Assembly: GCA_000697455.1 (NCBI GenBank)
Contig: JNET01035513.1
Location: 1 to 16,239 of the forward strand
Length of the DNA: 16,239 nt
Direction of reading: 5' to 3'
From: Basidiobolus heterosporus B8920
Lineage: Eukaryota; Basidiobolomycota; Basidiobolomycetes; Basidiobolales; Basidiobolaceae
The notes beneath the pieces were generated by a model, which saw only the letters and a list, made by a program, of their open reading frames with translations, was not told where the DNA came from and did not search any database. Positions within the stretch are counted from its first letter, which is position 1, and every line of letters begins with the position of its first letter. Of the stretch, positions 7,585 through 16,239 are shown one piece after another. The translations under genes were made by a program, and so were the position numbers.

Positions 7585-8956
7585 TTAAACAGCGCCTTCA
7601 GTGGTTAGGAAGGCTGCTCCTTCGCCGTATCCATAGCCCTTAGGGCCATATAGCTTCGCATAGCACGGCTTGCAGTACAAGGTTCCTTCGCGTTCTCTCA
7701 TGTTGCTCGAGTCCAGGCTCTTGCTGCATTCGGAGCACCTAAGGCATAGCTTGTGATATTTCACGCCAGCTCCCATAGCACTCTCAGCAGCGTAGACGAC
7801 CTTTTGGCATCTGGGGCAGATATCTCCACCCCCTCCTAAATTGAATTTCCTATTTGGGCTGCCAATGCCTGAGAATGAATGAGTGGAGCGATGCATGGTG
7901 AATGACTTCGTTGGCACATTATTGCTCGATACACTAGTGGCTGGACTAGTGGATACAGGCTTTGGATCAATGGCCGACTTGGATAAAAATGTGGCCGTAG
8001 TATTCGATCTTTTCACTCCATGCCCTGAGAGGAAAGCTGGAACATGACTGTTCGAACTGCGGGCTACAGGTGAAGTAGATCTAGGCGGGAATAGTCGAGT
8101 GCTAGATTGTGAGGTGGATTTATGAGCTGATTTAATGTCGAGGGTTTCATTAATCTTAGCCGGTTCAACTTCATTTTGTACAGGCTTAGCGTCGCGAGAG
8201 TCCTGCAGAAATGGGTTTTTGCTGAGACTTCGAGACTCGTTTATATTTCTGGGAGGTAGGGGTGGAGTATCTGGAGAGGCTTCTGTGTTATTCGATCTAC
8301 TGGGTAAGGCGGGCGCCTTTGCGGTAGTGTTAGTAGTGGGATTTCTGGGGGGAAGAGAGGGAACCTCTGGCGAAAGTCTCAATGATCTCATAGGAAGTTC
8401 AGGTGAAGGCGAGGCTCTGGCAAAGGTGTTGATATCCTCACTAGAGCTGTTGCCAAAACGAGAGATTTGTGTTTCGGTAGACATGTTAGCGGCTCCCCAA
8501 CCTAGGTTTGATGAATACAAGTTTCAACAAGCAAAGCTAGTAATAAAGGAGTAATTTTCTTTCACAATACCCTTAGGTCCATATAACCGGTTATAGCAAA
8601 CTTTACAGTAAACCTGAAATGGAATAATGTTAAGTTTAATGAATGTGGGATAGTAGTTTCGAAAATTTTAAGTACATCGTTTTCCCGTTCCGTAAGGGTA
8701 GTAGAATCTAAGGTTTTATCGCAGGTCTGGAAAATTAGGTTAGTAAGGTAACCTAGAAACATAAGAAGGGTGAAAAAGTTACTTTGCAGCGTAAGCAACG
8801 TTTGTGCCAAGGACCACCAGGACCAATTGTCTACAAAACAATAAACTAATAAATCAAGGTGCCCCAAAATGAATACAATATCTATGTATCTACTTGTTCA
8901 GCCATGTAAACTGCTTGTGAGCAGCGCGGACATTTCGGCGCACCATTGAATCTCAT
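7585..8956 (-). CDS. CRP-like two-LIM protein with SH3-ligand-rich linker
   Basis: Exons on the minus strand are 8956-8894, 8830-8783, 8726-8676, 8613-8571 and 8501-7585, giving 373 aa. LIM1 (residues 9-60) has all eight ligands: C9, C12, H30, C33, C36, C39, C57, C60. LIM2 has C297, C300, H318, C321, C324, C327, C345, C348. Both follow C-x2-C-x17-H-x2-C-x2-C-x2-C-x17-C-x2-C, and both end in YGPKG as in CRP/CSRP proteins; LIM2 continues GYGYGEGAAFL. The 235-residue linker is disordered-looking, Ser/Thr/Pro-rich, and carries three PxxPxR motifs: PSLPPR (116-121), PALPSR (132-137) and PPLPPR (148-153), typical of class II SH3 ligands. LIM1 is split over four small exons; introns are 63, 56, 62 and 69 nt. 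The fourth intron uses GTATTG and joins YGPKG to WGAANM. Likely role: adaptor at the actin or polarity machinery, by analogy with CRP proteins. Fold assignment is firm; function is inferred. Confidence 0.92.
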
Positions 8957-9267
8957 CTTTGGATAAGGTAATGAGTATATTTCTTCGAGTTAAAGATTAA
9001 GGTGAGGTAACTACATATAATGATTCAATAAATTCTAGTCATTGCTCAAAACAATTGATGTCATGTGATATTGTTAGCACGACGTATAGTGAAAAATCGG
9101 CTATAGGCTATCGTCATAGTTGAAATTTTGACATGTTGCTGCGCATAATACATCAAGAAATCGGTGAAAAAGAGAACCTTAGCCGCTGCTTGGCAAGTCA
9201 CCATTATGAATCATACGATGACGGTTAATTTGTGGCTAAATATTTTGTTTACACCAAAATTTGTATC
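8957..9267. other. Intergenic region between the LIM gene and the tRNA-like gene
   Basis: No open frame or recognisable RNA is seen. It should hold the LIM gene promoter; there is only a weak AATATA-like string near 8976 on the minus strand. Confidence 0.35.
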
Positions 9268-9338
9268 GGGGCGTTGGCCTAATGGATAAGGCATCAGACC
9301 GGATCTGGGGATTGTGGGTTCGAGTCCCATGCGCCTCG
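9268..9338 (+). tRNA. tRNA-Arg(CCG)-like gene with shortened anticodon loop
   Basis: The 71-nt sequence folds as a tRNA. The acceptor stem GGGGCGT pairs with GCGCCTC (7 bp with two G-T wobbles) and has discriminator G. The D stem is GCCT/AGGC, and the T arm is GTGGG-TTCGAGT-CCCAT. The A box (TGGCCTAATGG) and B box (GGTTCGAGTCC) are consensus, and TTTT follows at 9339-9342 as a Pol III terminator. It closely resembles eukaryotic tRNA-Arg(CCG). The anticodon arm, however, reads TCAGA-CCGGA-TCTGG, a 5-nt loop. Relatives have a 7-nt loop such as TTCCGGA, so positions 32-33, including the normally invariant U33, are missing. The copy is therefore probably non-functional as an Arg tRNA, or unusual; a sequencing error is possible. 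Confidence 0.8.
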
Positions 9339-9342
9339 TTTT

Positions 9343-9858
9343 AAGATCTTGTAATATTTTAGGGCAAAGAAGAAATTGGTCATCAGTTTCGGTTCGCTTG
9401 GTCACTATTATGTATGTCATGATACATTGACAATCGAGCAGGTTAACTTTACTTACTCTAAATTTAATTCGTAGATTTGACTGACATTCTATTTTTAGAG
9501 TGGTCAACCATTTCGATTGTAAATATCACGACTTCATCTAAACTGCAACTAATGACTATTCTTGAAATCATGAGGTTGGGTATCTGTATTTGGACTTACT
9601 TCGATGCAACGTCATCTTCTAGTAGATGTGGGTCTTTGTGTATTTCTGTGTACACTTGATGGGCACTGGACCCACAAAGGATCGATCATCCGAAGTACTT
9701 ACCAACAAGTGAGGCTGCCCTGAAAAGATCGCTGTAGATTCTAAGCACTGGTAGCACACTTAGAATTTAAGTCATGCCCAATGAACTTTGATCATGTATT
9801 TGAAAGTAGGTAATCAAGTAACATATGAATACTTTTAATCAAATCCAGCCATGCAGCG
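9343..9858. other. Intergenic region without a recognisable gene
   Basis: Open frames are short (one of 60 codons on the plus strand at 9477-9659) and have no domain or splice partners that I can see. Nothing else stands out until the 24-bp repeat begins. Confidence 0.4.
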
Positions 9859-9945
9859 TTGCTTTGTAATAGGTACTCTACCTTGCTTAGTAATGAATGC
9901 TATTCTTTGCTTGGTAATAGATGCTATAGATCGCTTGATAATGTG
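9859..9945. repeat. 24-bp minisatellite upstream of the flavoprotein gene
   Basis: Units start at 9859, 9883, 9907 and 9931, each beginning T(T/C)GCTT followed by (T/G/A)(G/A)TAAT. About 3.6 units with moderate divergence. It lies 120-210 bp before the flavoprotein start, so it is probably in or near the promoter. Confidence 0.75.
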
Positions 9946-10028
9946 TATGGATTCTAAGCCACCTGGATTCTATTCCTACTTGGCAAAGTTTGATTCATTG
10001 ACATCTGGTTTCATGACTACCCTCGTAA

Positions 10029-10036
10029 TATATATA
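10029..10036 (+). promoter_or_regulatory. TATA box of the flavoprotein gene
   Basis: TATATATA ends 31 bp before the proposed ATG at 10067. This supports that start over in-frame upstream ATGs and implies a very short 5' leader. Confidence 0.55.
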
Positions 10037-10066
10037 GAATACTGTGCATTGAAAGTCGTACCAAAA

Positions 10067-12065
10067 ATGAATACTGTTACGCCTATACTCCAAGAATCCG
10101 ATGTATTCCATGCTGGTGAAAGTAAGAGTTAATCTTAAATACGAATAACTACATGTGACGGGATCAACCATCTTTAGTTAGAATGCAGGTCAGGGCAGGG
10201 GTTCTGGAAAAAGCAAAAGAGACCACCTCATACATTCGTTCATTCCTACCACATCAACACCAATCGTTCTACCAATCATTACCATATGCTCTGGGTAAGA
10301 AAACTCCTATCATTCTAGAAACATGTCTAATTGCTAAAACTCTCTCTAGTGTCTACTTTGGATAATAAGGGTAGATTTATTGGAACTCCAACTGACAAAA
10401 GTATTTCCATCCGGCTACAGATCATGGAATGGGATCCTTTACTTGAAAATCTAAAAAACCCTACTAAAGAGCTGGTAAATGGTGGCGTGCCATTTGGAAT
10501 GCTTGGAATAGAACTACACACACGCCGTCGTAATCGAGTGAATGGCCATATCACAGAAATCGAACCAAATCCCCAGACTGGTCTACACGAACTGATTGTT
10601 GATGTAGATCAGAGCTATGGTATTTCAAATGAGTTATTTTCAAACCAAATCCCATCAACTCATCGAGTTTCTAGGGAACTGCCCAAAATACATTCAAACC
10701 CGACAATTGCTGAGGCATAGGACCGTTCTACAAGACTTATCGCATGAACATATCGATCTTCTCTCACAACCTACCACGGCATTCCCGAAGGATGTTCGCG
10801 AAATCATTATGAAAGCTGATTCATTTTATATAGCCAGTAGAGGGATCAATTCCCCCGGTCCGAGTCGGGCATCTGGCTTGGATGTCAGCCATCGTGGAGG
10901 CAATCGCGGATTTGTACATGTTTTAGCGGACAATAGATCGTTTGTATGGCCAGATTACAGCGGTAATAATATGTTCATGACTCTGGGTAACCTTCTCAAT
11001 GATTCCCGTGCTGGAATCCTCTTCATTGATTACGACGAGAGCTCGGTTGTTTATATCACTGGGGTAGCTACGGTGCTCTTTGATGGTGAGGCTACGAAGC
11101 TGATCCCCGGAATGAAGAGAGTGGTGATGTTTACTGCGGAAGAACTGATCTTTGCTCATAATACTTTGCCATTTGAGTTTCAGTTTCTGGAAGCTTCGCC
11201 ATTTAACCCACCGGTGAAATACGCATCCCAGTCAATCGAGCATTTCATGAGATCGAGTTCAACCAATTGGGCGACCTTGGTTGGTGTAAAGAGAATTTCG
11301 AGAGATACGTCTTCATTCACCTTTGAAACAAGTCAACCAGTCACATATCTTCCTGGCCAATATGCGATGTTCGACTTTTCAAGTGAGGTAAGAGTGCAGC
11401 ATCTCAAAAGCTCCAGTAAGAAGGGTATCCCAGCCTCAATGAATGATGACTTGCTGCGAACCTGGACAATCTCATCTACCCCTTCACTAGGGGCATGCAA
11501 TCAAATCACAATTACAGTTAAAAAGAAGCAAGGAGGACTTGTTTCCACATTTCTACATGATTATTGTTCCACTGTCTCGCAAGAGAATGAGCTCAGAATA
11601 CCTCTGATCGGCGTGGGTGGAACGTTCACAATTCCTCACTCCAATATAACTAGTACAGCCTCACCCAAGTATCTCTTTTTGGCTGCTGGTGTTGGAATCA
11701 CCCCATTTTTATCCATGCTACCAGCCACTCAAGGTGCAGATGTTCGTCTCTTGGTGACTGCACGCCAGGAGGATGATCTTTATCTTAGCATTCTCCAGCC
11801 TTTATCAGCGTACGCAAGTATCACAGCATTCTTGACCAAGGAGCAACCTAAACGGAGGGAAGGCAACCCTAACCCTAACCCTAACCCAGTGGATGTCCGA
11901 GCTGGTAGGTTGGATGCGCTTCACCTAATCGAATCTGTCGAAGACTTGAGTAAGCGAATAGTTTATATCTGTGGCCCGCAAACCTTCATGGATAGCATGA
12001 TGCAAATATGTGAGCAATCTGGGCTGGATGAAAATCACATACATTACGAAGAGTTTTCGTTTTAA
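10067..12065 (+). CDS. PNPOx-like / ferredoxin-reductase-like fusion flavoprotein
   Basis: Exons 10067-10121, 10178-10294, 10350-10619 and 10675-12065 give 610 aa; introns are 56, 55 and 55 nt, all phase 1. The N-terminal half (to about residue 320) is a PNPOx-like split barrel of the fungal and bacterial FMN family. It starts with FHAGE at 14-18 (family WHxGE), then LPYALVSTLDNKGR near 53-66, NCPKY at 149-153, a GGNRGFVHVL segment and YSGNNMFMTLGNL. The C-terminal half is an FNR-type reductase: LPGQYAMFDF, the FAD-binding RTWTISS at 409-415, the pyridine-nucleotide-binding AGVGITPF at 485-492 and ICGPQTFM near 580. No 2Fe-2S domain follows. It is likely a cytosolic NAD(P)H-dependent flavin oxidoreductase; the substrate is unknown. 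Residues 545-552 are (NP)4, encoded by a telomeric-type repeat. The splice model reunites family-conserved motifs across three frames. Start chosen by the FHAGE frame and the TATA box. Confidence 0.9.
11865..11887 (+). repeat. In-frame telomeric-type repeat inside the flavoprotein gene
   Basis: Three AACCCT units plus AACCC lie inside the fourth exon and encode Asn-Pro four times, just before VDVRAGRLD in the nucleotide-binding domain. Because 6 bp is two codons, changes in unit number keep the frame. Confidence 0.9.
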
Positions 12066-12126
12066 AGGAACAAAGTTCACGTGATGGATAAAGACACCAT
12101 AAGATCTTTCCTTAACCATTTATGTA

Positions 12127-12246
12127 ATACCTGAGTGTAATATCTTGAATTCTATGTGATCTTAGGTGATACCTGAGTGTAATATCTTGAATTCTATGTG
12201 ATCTTAGGTGATACCTGAGTGTAATATCTTGAATTCTATGTGATCT
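12127..12246. repeat. 42-bp minisatellite, near-identical units
   Basis: Units start at 12127, 12169 and 12211. The first two full units and the 36-nt third are essentially identical, beginning ATACCTGAGTGTAATATC and containing GAATTC. High identity points to recent amplification. It starts 62 nt after the flavoprotein stop and may lie in its 3' UTR. Confidence 0.9.
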
Positions 12247-12646
12247 GATCCTAATCTCATACTGCTCAAGGTATTAATAGATAGCATCAGCAGTCATATC
12301 CCATCCATGTATGATAATAAGAGATGCAGGATAAGGGCCAAGGGCATGGCGCTGAATAATGATCTAGTGCACTTATCTTGTTGACTGAGCTGCGTGCAAT
12401 ATATGCGATGTAAGATATGGCTCTGATAGTTAGCATGCATTCATTTTGTTCATTTTCCTTTAAATGCGATAGACGGATCAACGCACTATACTATACTATA
12501 TGCTCGTAAAATGACTAGACATTGATAGTTACTTACAGGAAGAAATAGTGAACAATATGCAGTTTTACGCCGGATGTTCTATTGTTCTCAAGTACTTAAA
12601 TATTCGTCATTTCTCAGTTGGTTGTTGTGTCGTTCGCTACGTAGTC
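12247..12646. other. Intergenic region upstream of the aspartic protease gene
   Basis: No gene is seen; a minus-strand open frame (12287-12481) has no recognisable domain. A CTATA triplet repeat lies at 12486-12500. A TTAAATA string near 12596 could serve as a weak TATA element for the protease gene. Confidence 0.35.
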
Positions 12647-13968
12647 ATGAGCAAGCTACTAATCCTCGTTTTAGCTTTTTCAACTGCGAATCCTACACTC
12701 GGGGTAGTCATTCCTCGCAGTGAATCAAGCAATGGCGTCTACACCCTGCCGATTCGTCGTACAACCGCCCGTGTACCCGATTACCATCGGAGAGGACTGA
12801 TTGCCAGGGCAATAGAAAGTGTCTCAGCTACCAATCACGTTGTTCACGTAAGTAATCATGGCATCTCATCTGCTAGCCAGCCATAATAATTGTTCATTTG
12901 TACAGTACTCGGCTTTCATTGGGATTGGCAGCCCAGCCACGACTTATGAAGTTCTAATAGATACTAATTCTGCCAATACGTGGGTCGGTGCAGGCAAAGC
13001 CTATGTTCGTACTAGTACTTCCACCGAAACTTCAAACAGGGTTTCCGTCACCTATGGATCAGGCTCATTTTCTGGAACCGAGTTCACCGATACAGTATCC
13101 CTTAGCGGGGGCCTAACAATTACTCAGCAATCTATAGGAGTTGCTTCTACATCCAGCGGATTCACCGGATTTGATGGTGTACTGGGTTTAGGGCCAGTTG
13201 GCTTGACCCTTGGTACACTCTCCCCTGATACCGGATCGACCGTTCCAACCGTTGTAGACAACCTATTCTCTCAGGGTACACTTCCTTCCAATCTGTTTAG
13301 TATTTACTTTGAACCTACCACAGCTGCAACGAAAGTAGACGGCGAAATTACGTTTGGTGGTACTGACGCATCAAAGTTTACGGGCAGTATTACGTACGCT
13401 CCAATCACGACAACATCCCCAGCAAGTGAGTTCTGGGCTATTGACGGTTCAATCCGGTATGGGGCCTCTACCCCTATAGTAGGTACTACAGCTGGAATCG
13501 TTGATTCGGCAACATCTTTGATATTGCTCCCAACCGATGCGTTCAGGAAGTTCATGTCAGCTACTGGTGCAGTACTCGACCAAGCCACTGGATTACTCAA
13601 GATCACCGCAGCCCAATATGATGCTATGAGTTCAATTTTCATCACCGTTGGAGGCCGGGACCTTGAGCTTACTCGAAATGCATGCATATTTCCACGATCA
13701 ATGAACAGCCAAATAGGTGGAGAATCTGGAGCTATATATCTTGCATTTGGTGATCTGGGAACAAACACCGGCCAAGGATTAGACTTCATTTTAGGACTGG
13801 CGTTTTTGCAGAGATACTATACAGTGTACGATACCGAAAACAAGAGAATTGGTATGCTGAACATTTACTGCTTTCTATGAACATTTGCCATACTCTATCT
13901 ATTGCTAATCTCACTTATACACAAAAGGTTTTGCCTCTACCTCTTTGACAATGGCCGAATCCAACTGA
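12647..13968 (+). CDS. Secreted pepsin-like aspartic protease with altered catalytic motifs (DTN/DSA)
   Basis: Exons 12647-12847, 12906-13851 and 13928-13968 give 395 aa. MSKLLILVLAFSTANPTLG is a plausible signal peptide and is followed by a short propeptide. The mature part aligns with the basidiomycete polyporopepsin-like branch of family A1: AFIGIGSPATTYEVLID, NTWVGAGKAYVRTSTST, flap Tyr117 in VTYGSGSFSG, FDGVLGLGP, CIFPRSMNSQIGGESG, GLDFILGLAFLQRYY and the C-terminus RIGFASTSLTMAESN. The usual D-T/S-G motifs are changed: the first reads Asp86-Thr-Asn and the second Asp267-Ser-Ala. Both Asp are kept, but both glycines that follow are replaced. Introns are 58 nt (12848-12905, GTAAGT...ACAG) and 76 nt (13852-13927, GTATGC, GCTAAT branch, AAAG). 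The frame is otherwise intact, so this is not an obvious pseudogene. It could be a pseudo-protease, inhibitor-like or binding protein, or a weakly active enzyme. Confidence 0.9.
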
Positions 13969-13998
13969 AAGACTGGATACTCATGGGGGACGTCGTTT

Positions 13999-14023
13999 CG
14001 CGTCTTTTTCGCGTCTTTTTCGC
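13999..14023. repeat. 11-bp tandem repeat in the protease 3' flank
   Basis: CGCGTCTTTTT occurs twice in succession (13999-14009, 14010-14020), followed by CGC. It starts 31 nt after the protease stop codon and is probably within its 3' UTR. Confidence 0.75.
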
Positions 14024-14155
14024 TTCAACTTACCATCAATCCGATACCCAAATACTAAGATATCTCTGACACAATACTAAATGTACGCAACATATACGCC
14101 TAATTCTTTGAAGTGGTTGATTCCGGATCCTCTTCTTCCTTGGAAATAATTGATT

Positions 14156-14161
14156 AATAAA
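14156..14161 (+). terminator. Putative poly(A) signal of the protease gene
   Basis: AATAAA lies 188 nt after the protease stop. It is the clearest candidate in this AT-rich flank but is not unique by composition. Confidence 0.35.
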
Positions 14162-14633
14162 ATACTACATATATCTTATTCAATGCATCCTATTATGGTA
14201 GTGTGTGTCCATATGCTGTGTTCAGGGTCTTAATAGCTTAATTGAAAGCCATGTAGATCCTGACTTATGGGCACAAATATGTTAGTTTCTCTTATTGTAC
14301 AGATCATTAATGATTGAAGCTAGTGTTATTGCTTAGGTAAATACTAGGCTATTCCATACTACATCCTACTTCTCTCCATTTGCTTAGCCAGTAAGACTCC
14401 TCTGGCTTCATTACTCTTCATGGCTGCCTATTCAGACCTGCCATTCTGTAACTAGACCAATTAGTGTACTCTACGTTACTAGATATATGAAGATCAACTA
14501 ATTGCTTGTATGTTGCACACTTGTATTTTGTGTAGTGTTAGAGCAAGTTTAATATTTATGTTGCGTATACTGAGGCAAGTGCCTAGGATCTCTACACTTT
14601 TATCTGGAAACTATATGGCCCTACTTGAATACG
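14162..14633. other. AT-rich transition zone, no recognisable gene
   Basis: Only three CpGs remain between 14162 and 14633, all in the last 175 bases, so the drop in CpG begins here. An open frame on the plus strand (14510-14719) has no recognisable domain. I see no RNA gene. Confidence 0.35.
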
Positions 14634-16239
14634 TTGTAATATTGGGTCTTGCTATCAACAATGCATCTTTCTTAACCTTCCTCAAATCCATGCTTTTCCA
14701 TCAATCATCTCACCTATGATGGGTATTAACAGGTACTATATTCTTGCACTTTCTTGCTAGAACTATGTAGACACTAGTTGTGGCTGGCATAATTTTGCTA
14801 TACCTATATACCCCTTATTTCAGATTCTATCAATATTCTGTATATCCTTTAGTATATGCATTTACAACTACATAATACCATATCTTAGCAGAAACCAGGA
14901 TGAGTTTGTATCAAGAGGTAAAGGTTGGCTATAAATTCAGCAAAGATAAGCCTTATATGTTATTAATCCATTTAATAAGCTGCTGCATTTCCTATAATAA
15001 CAAAGGGATAGTATGGTATTTGAGAAGCTAAACAACTACATATTTTCCTATATTATCTTCTCAAGCACCACTGGACACTTGCTAGCTCAGCACAACCCCA
15101 TGACAAATTGTGGTCAGAATACCAGTAGAAAACTGACCAATTTTTTTCCAGATCCTTGATCACCACCAAAACACCATTATAAAATTGCAACTCACATACT
15201 ACTCACTAGGAAGAATCCACCAGAAGATGGCAACTTTGGAGGAATATATATTAGTTAATAGCCACTGTTGCAATCCATTGCCTTAAACCACAGTTTTGTT
15301 ACATCTATCAGGCAACTGTATTTTTTTCTCATCACATTTTTGCCAATCATCTAAGTTCACTTTCCCCAGAGTAAGAAGTGTATTGACACATACATTGCGC
15401 TGAAAAACTATCTCAATTACTATCTACTATTCTATCAATACATGAGTGGTTATATCTTTCCTTCATTGAGTTGGTGGATATCCAATGGCACTATGCCACT
15501 TTTCATTTATCTTCTCAACAAACTATATGTCCTGTGACTCCTCCATTGTGAGTCCAGACATTTTTTAAAGAAAAGCAGCACATGCCTCTATGACTAACAT
15601 TTTGGACTTTTCCTAAGAATATGTGGTGATAGCATGCAAGTACTGATTGCTCTTAGAAAACTGAAGCAGGTGTAAAAATCTGAGCCTGGAAGCTGATTCA
15701 TTTGCTTGTAACTTTGCTGTCACTATCACAGCACTCTCCATAGTTTGGCTTTGAGAAGAGGAGCTACTACATGAAGCCACCTACTCAGTAGATTTTGCTA
15801 GGGGTTTTCCATGGCTCCTTGTACTTTGTGAGGATATTAGTGTTATATATATCTGAAGTGGGGACAAAGGATTTGTATATATACATGATCTAAAGCAGGT
15901 AACAGTTGGGAAATGAGGTATACCAAATCTTCTAGGGATTCTTAATTCACAACCTTCCAGTGGTGTCTCTGTGTGAGTTCTGAAGATACTGCTCAAAGTT
16001 TGAGCCCTTGGATTCTACACAAACTTAGGCATTTCTCTGTTAGTGGAAACCTGTGGCTTTACTTCCACCTTATTCTTTACCCACTAATAAACCCTAACAT
16101 TCTCATATACTTCATTAAAAGACCTATGGTTGACCAGTTCCCATTGGCCTACTGAACATCACTATAAGCAAAATGCAACCAATCAATTACCATTGGAGTG
16201 ATGCTACATCTTTGTTCTTTCTAACTCTACTGACAATTA
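14634..16239. mobile_element. CpG-depleted block, probable decayed transposable-element DNA (family unknown)
   Basis: Across about 1.6 kb I found a single CpG (15398-15399), against many in the gene island. The minus strand around 15.4-15.8 kb gives protein-like stretches interrupted several times, as expected of an old inactive element. Plus-strand 15973-16155 and minus-strand 15781-15996 are short open frames without known domains. No terminal repeats or target-site duplications could be recognised, and the block runs off the window. I assign no family and treat it as a fossil; the main evidence is composition. Confidence 0.5.

Noticed and set aside
8135-8554. 139-codon open frame antisense to the LIM gene
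   Set aside because: Mirrors the Ser/Pro-rich linker of the sense gene; low-complexity product with no signals of its own.
2399-12065. A biosynthetic gene cluster built on the reductase and the two flavoproteins
   Set aside because: The reductase is a dolichol-pathway enzyme, the genes are interspersed with unrelated ones on both strands, and no core synthase, transporter or regulator is present.
9859-12246. Tandem arrays considered as a CRISPR array
   Set aside because: Units are directly adjacent without unique spacers, and the genome is eukaryotic.
13304-13789. 161-codon open frame antisense to the protease gene
   Set aside because: It lies wholly opposite a clearly conserved exon, has no domain, and is explained by codon composition of the sense gene.
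15160-15800. Possible helix-turn-helix-like transposase trace on the minus strand
   Set aside because: The resemblance is a few residues only and cannot separate one family from another; kept as an unclassified fossil.

Overview
This window looks like nuclear DNA of a basidiomycete fungus, probably Agaricomycotina. The genes are compact and carry many short GT-AG introns (55-76 nt, plus one of 127 nt), several with recognisable CTAAC/CTAAT-like branch sites. The aspartic protease is closest to the polyporopepsin-like family typical of mushroom-forming fungi, and TTAGGG-type telomeric motifs occur inside the locus. No species can be named from this sequence alone.

Layout: a gene island of about 13 kb lies between two AT-rich blocks that have almost no CpG (1-583 with none; 14634-16239 with one). 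These blocks are probably decayed transposon DNA. From left to right the island holds: NSA2, ribosome biogenesis (+, 3 coding exons, the first being only the ATG); a polyprenal/polyprenol reductase of the SRD5A3/DFG10 type (-, with a stop-free intron whose length is a multiple of 3); a single-exon PNPOx-fold flavin-nucleotide-binding protein (+), divergent from the reductase; a small BTB/POZ protein (-); a 173-aa protein of unknown family (-); a CRP-like protein with two LIM domains and three SH3-ligand motifs in its linker (-, 5 exons); a tRNA-Arg(CCG)-like gene lacking two bases of the anticodon loop (+); a 610-aa flavoprotein joining a PNPOx-like half to a ferredoxin-reductase-like half (+, 4 exons); and a secreted pepsin-like protease whose two catalytic motifs read DTN and DSA instead of DTG/DSG (+, 3 exons).

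The genes do not form an obvious pathway or cluster. They are mostly housekeeping or conserved genes: ribosome assembly, dolichol synthesis for N-glycosylation, flavin enzymes and an adaptor protein. The unusual layer is small-scale. Short tandem repeats (24-, 33-, 36- and 42-bp units, plus 11- and 12-bp ones) lie mostly near gene ends and promoters. A telomeric repeat sits in frame inside the flavoprotein, and another lies in the NSA2 upstream region. The strongest leads for new biology are the protease with altered catalytic motifs, the shortened tRNA, and the coding telomeric repeat.
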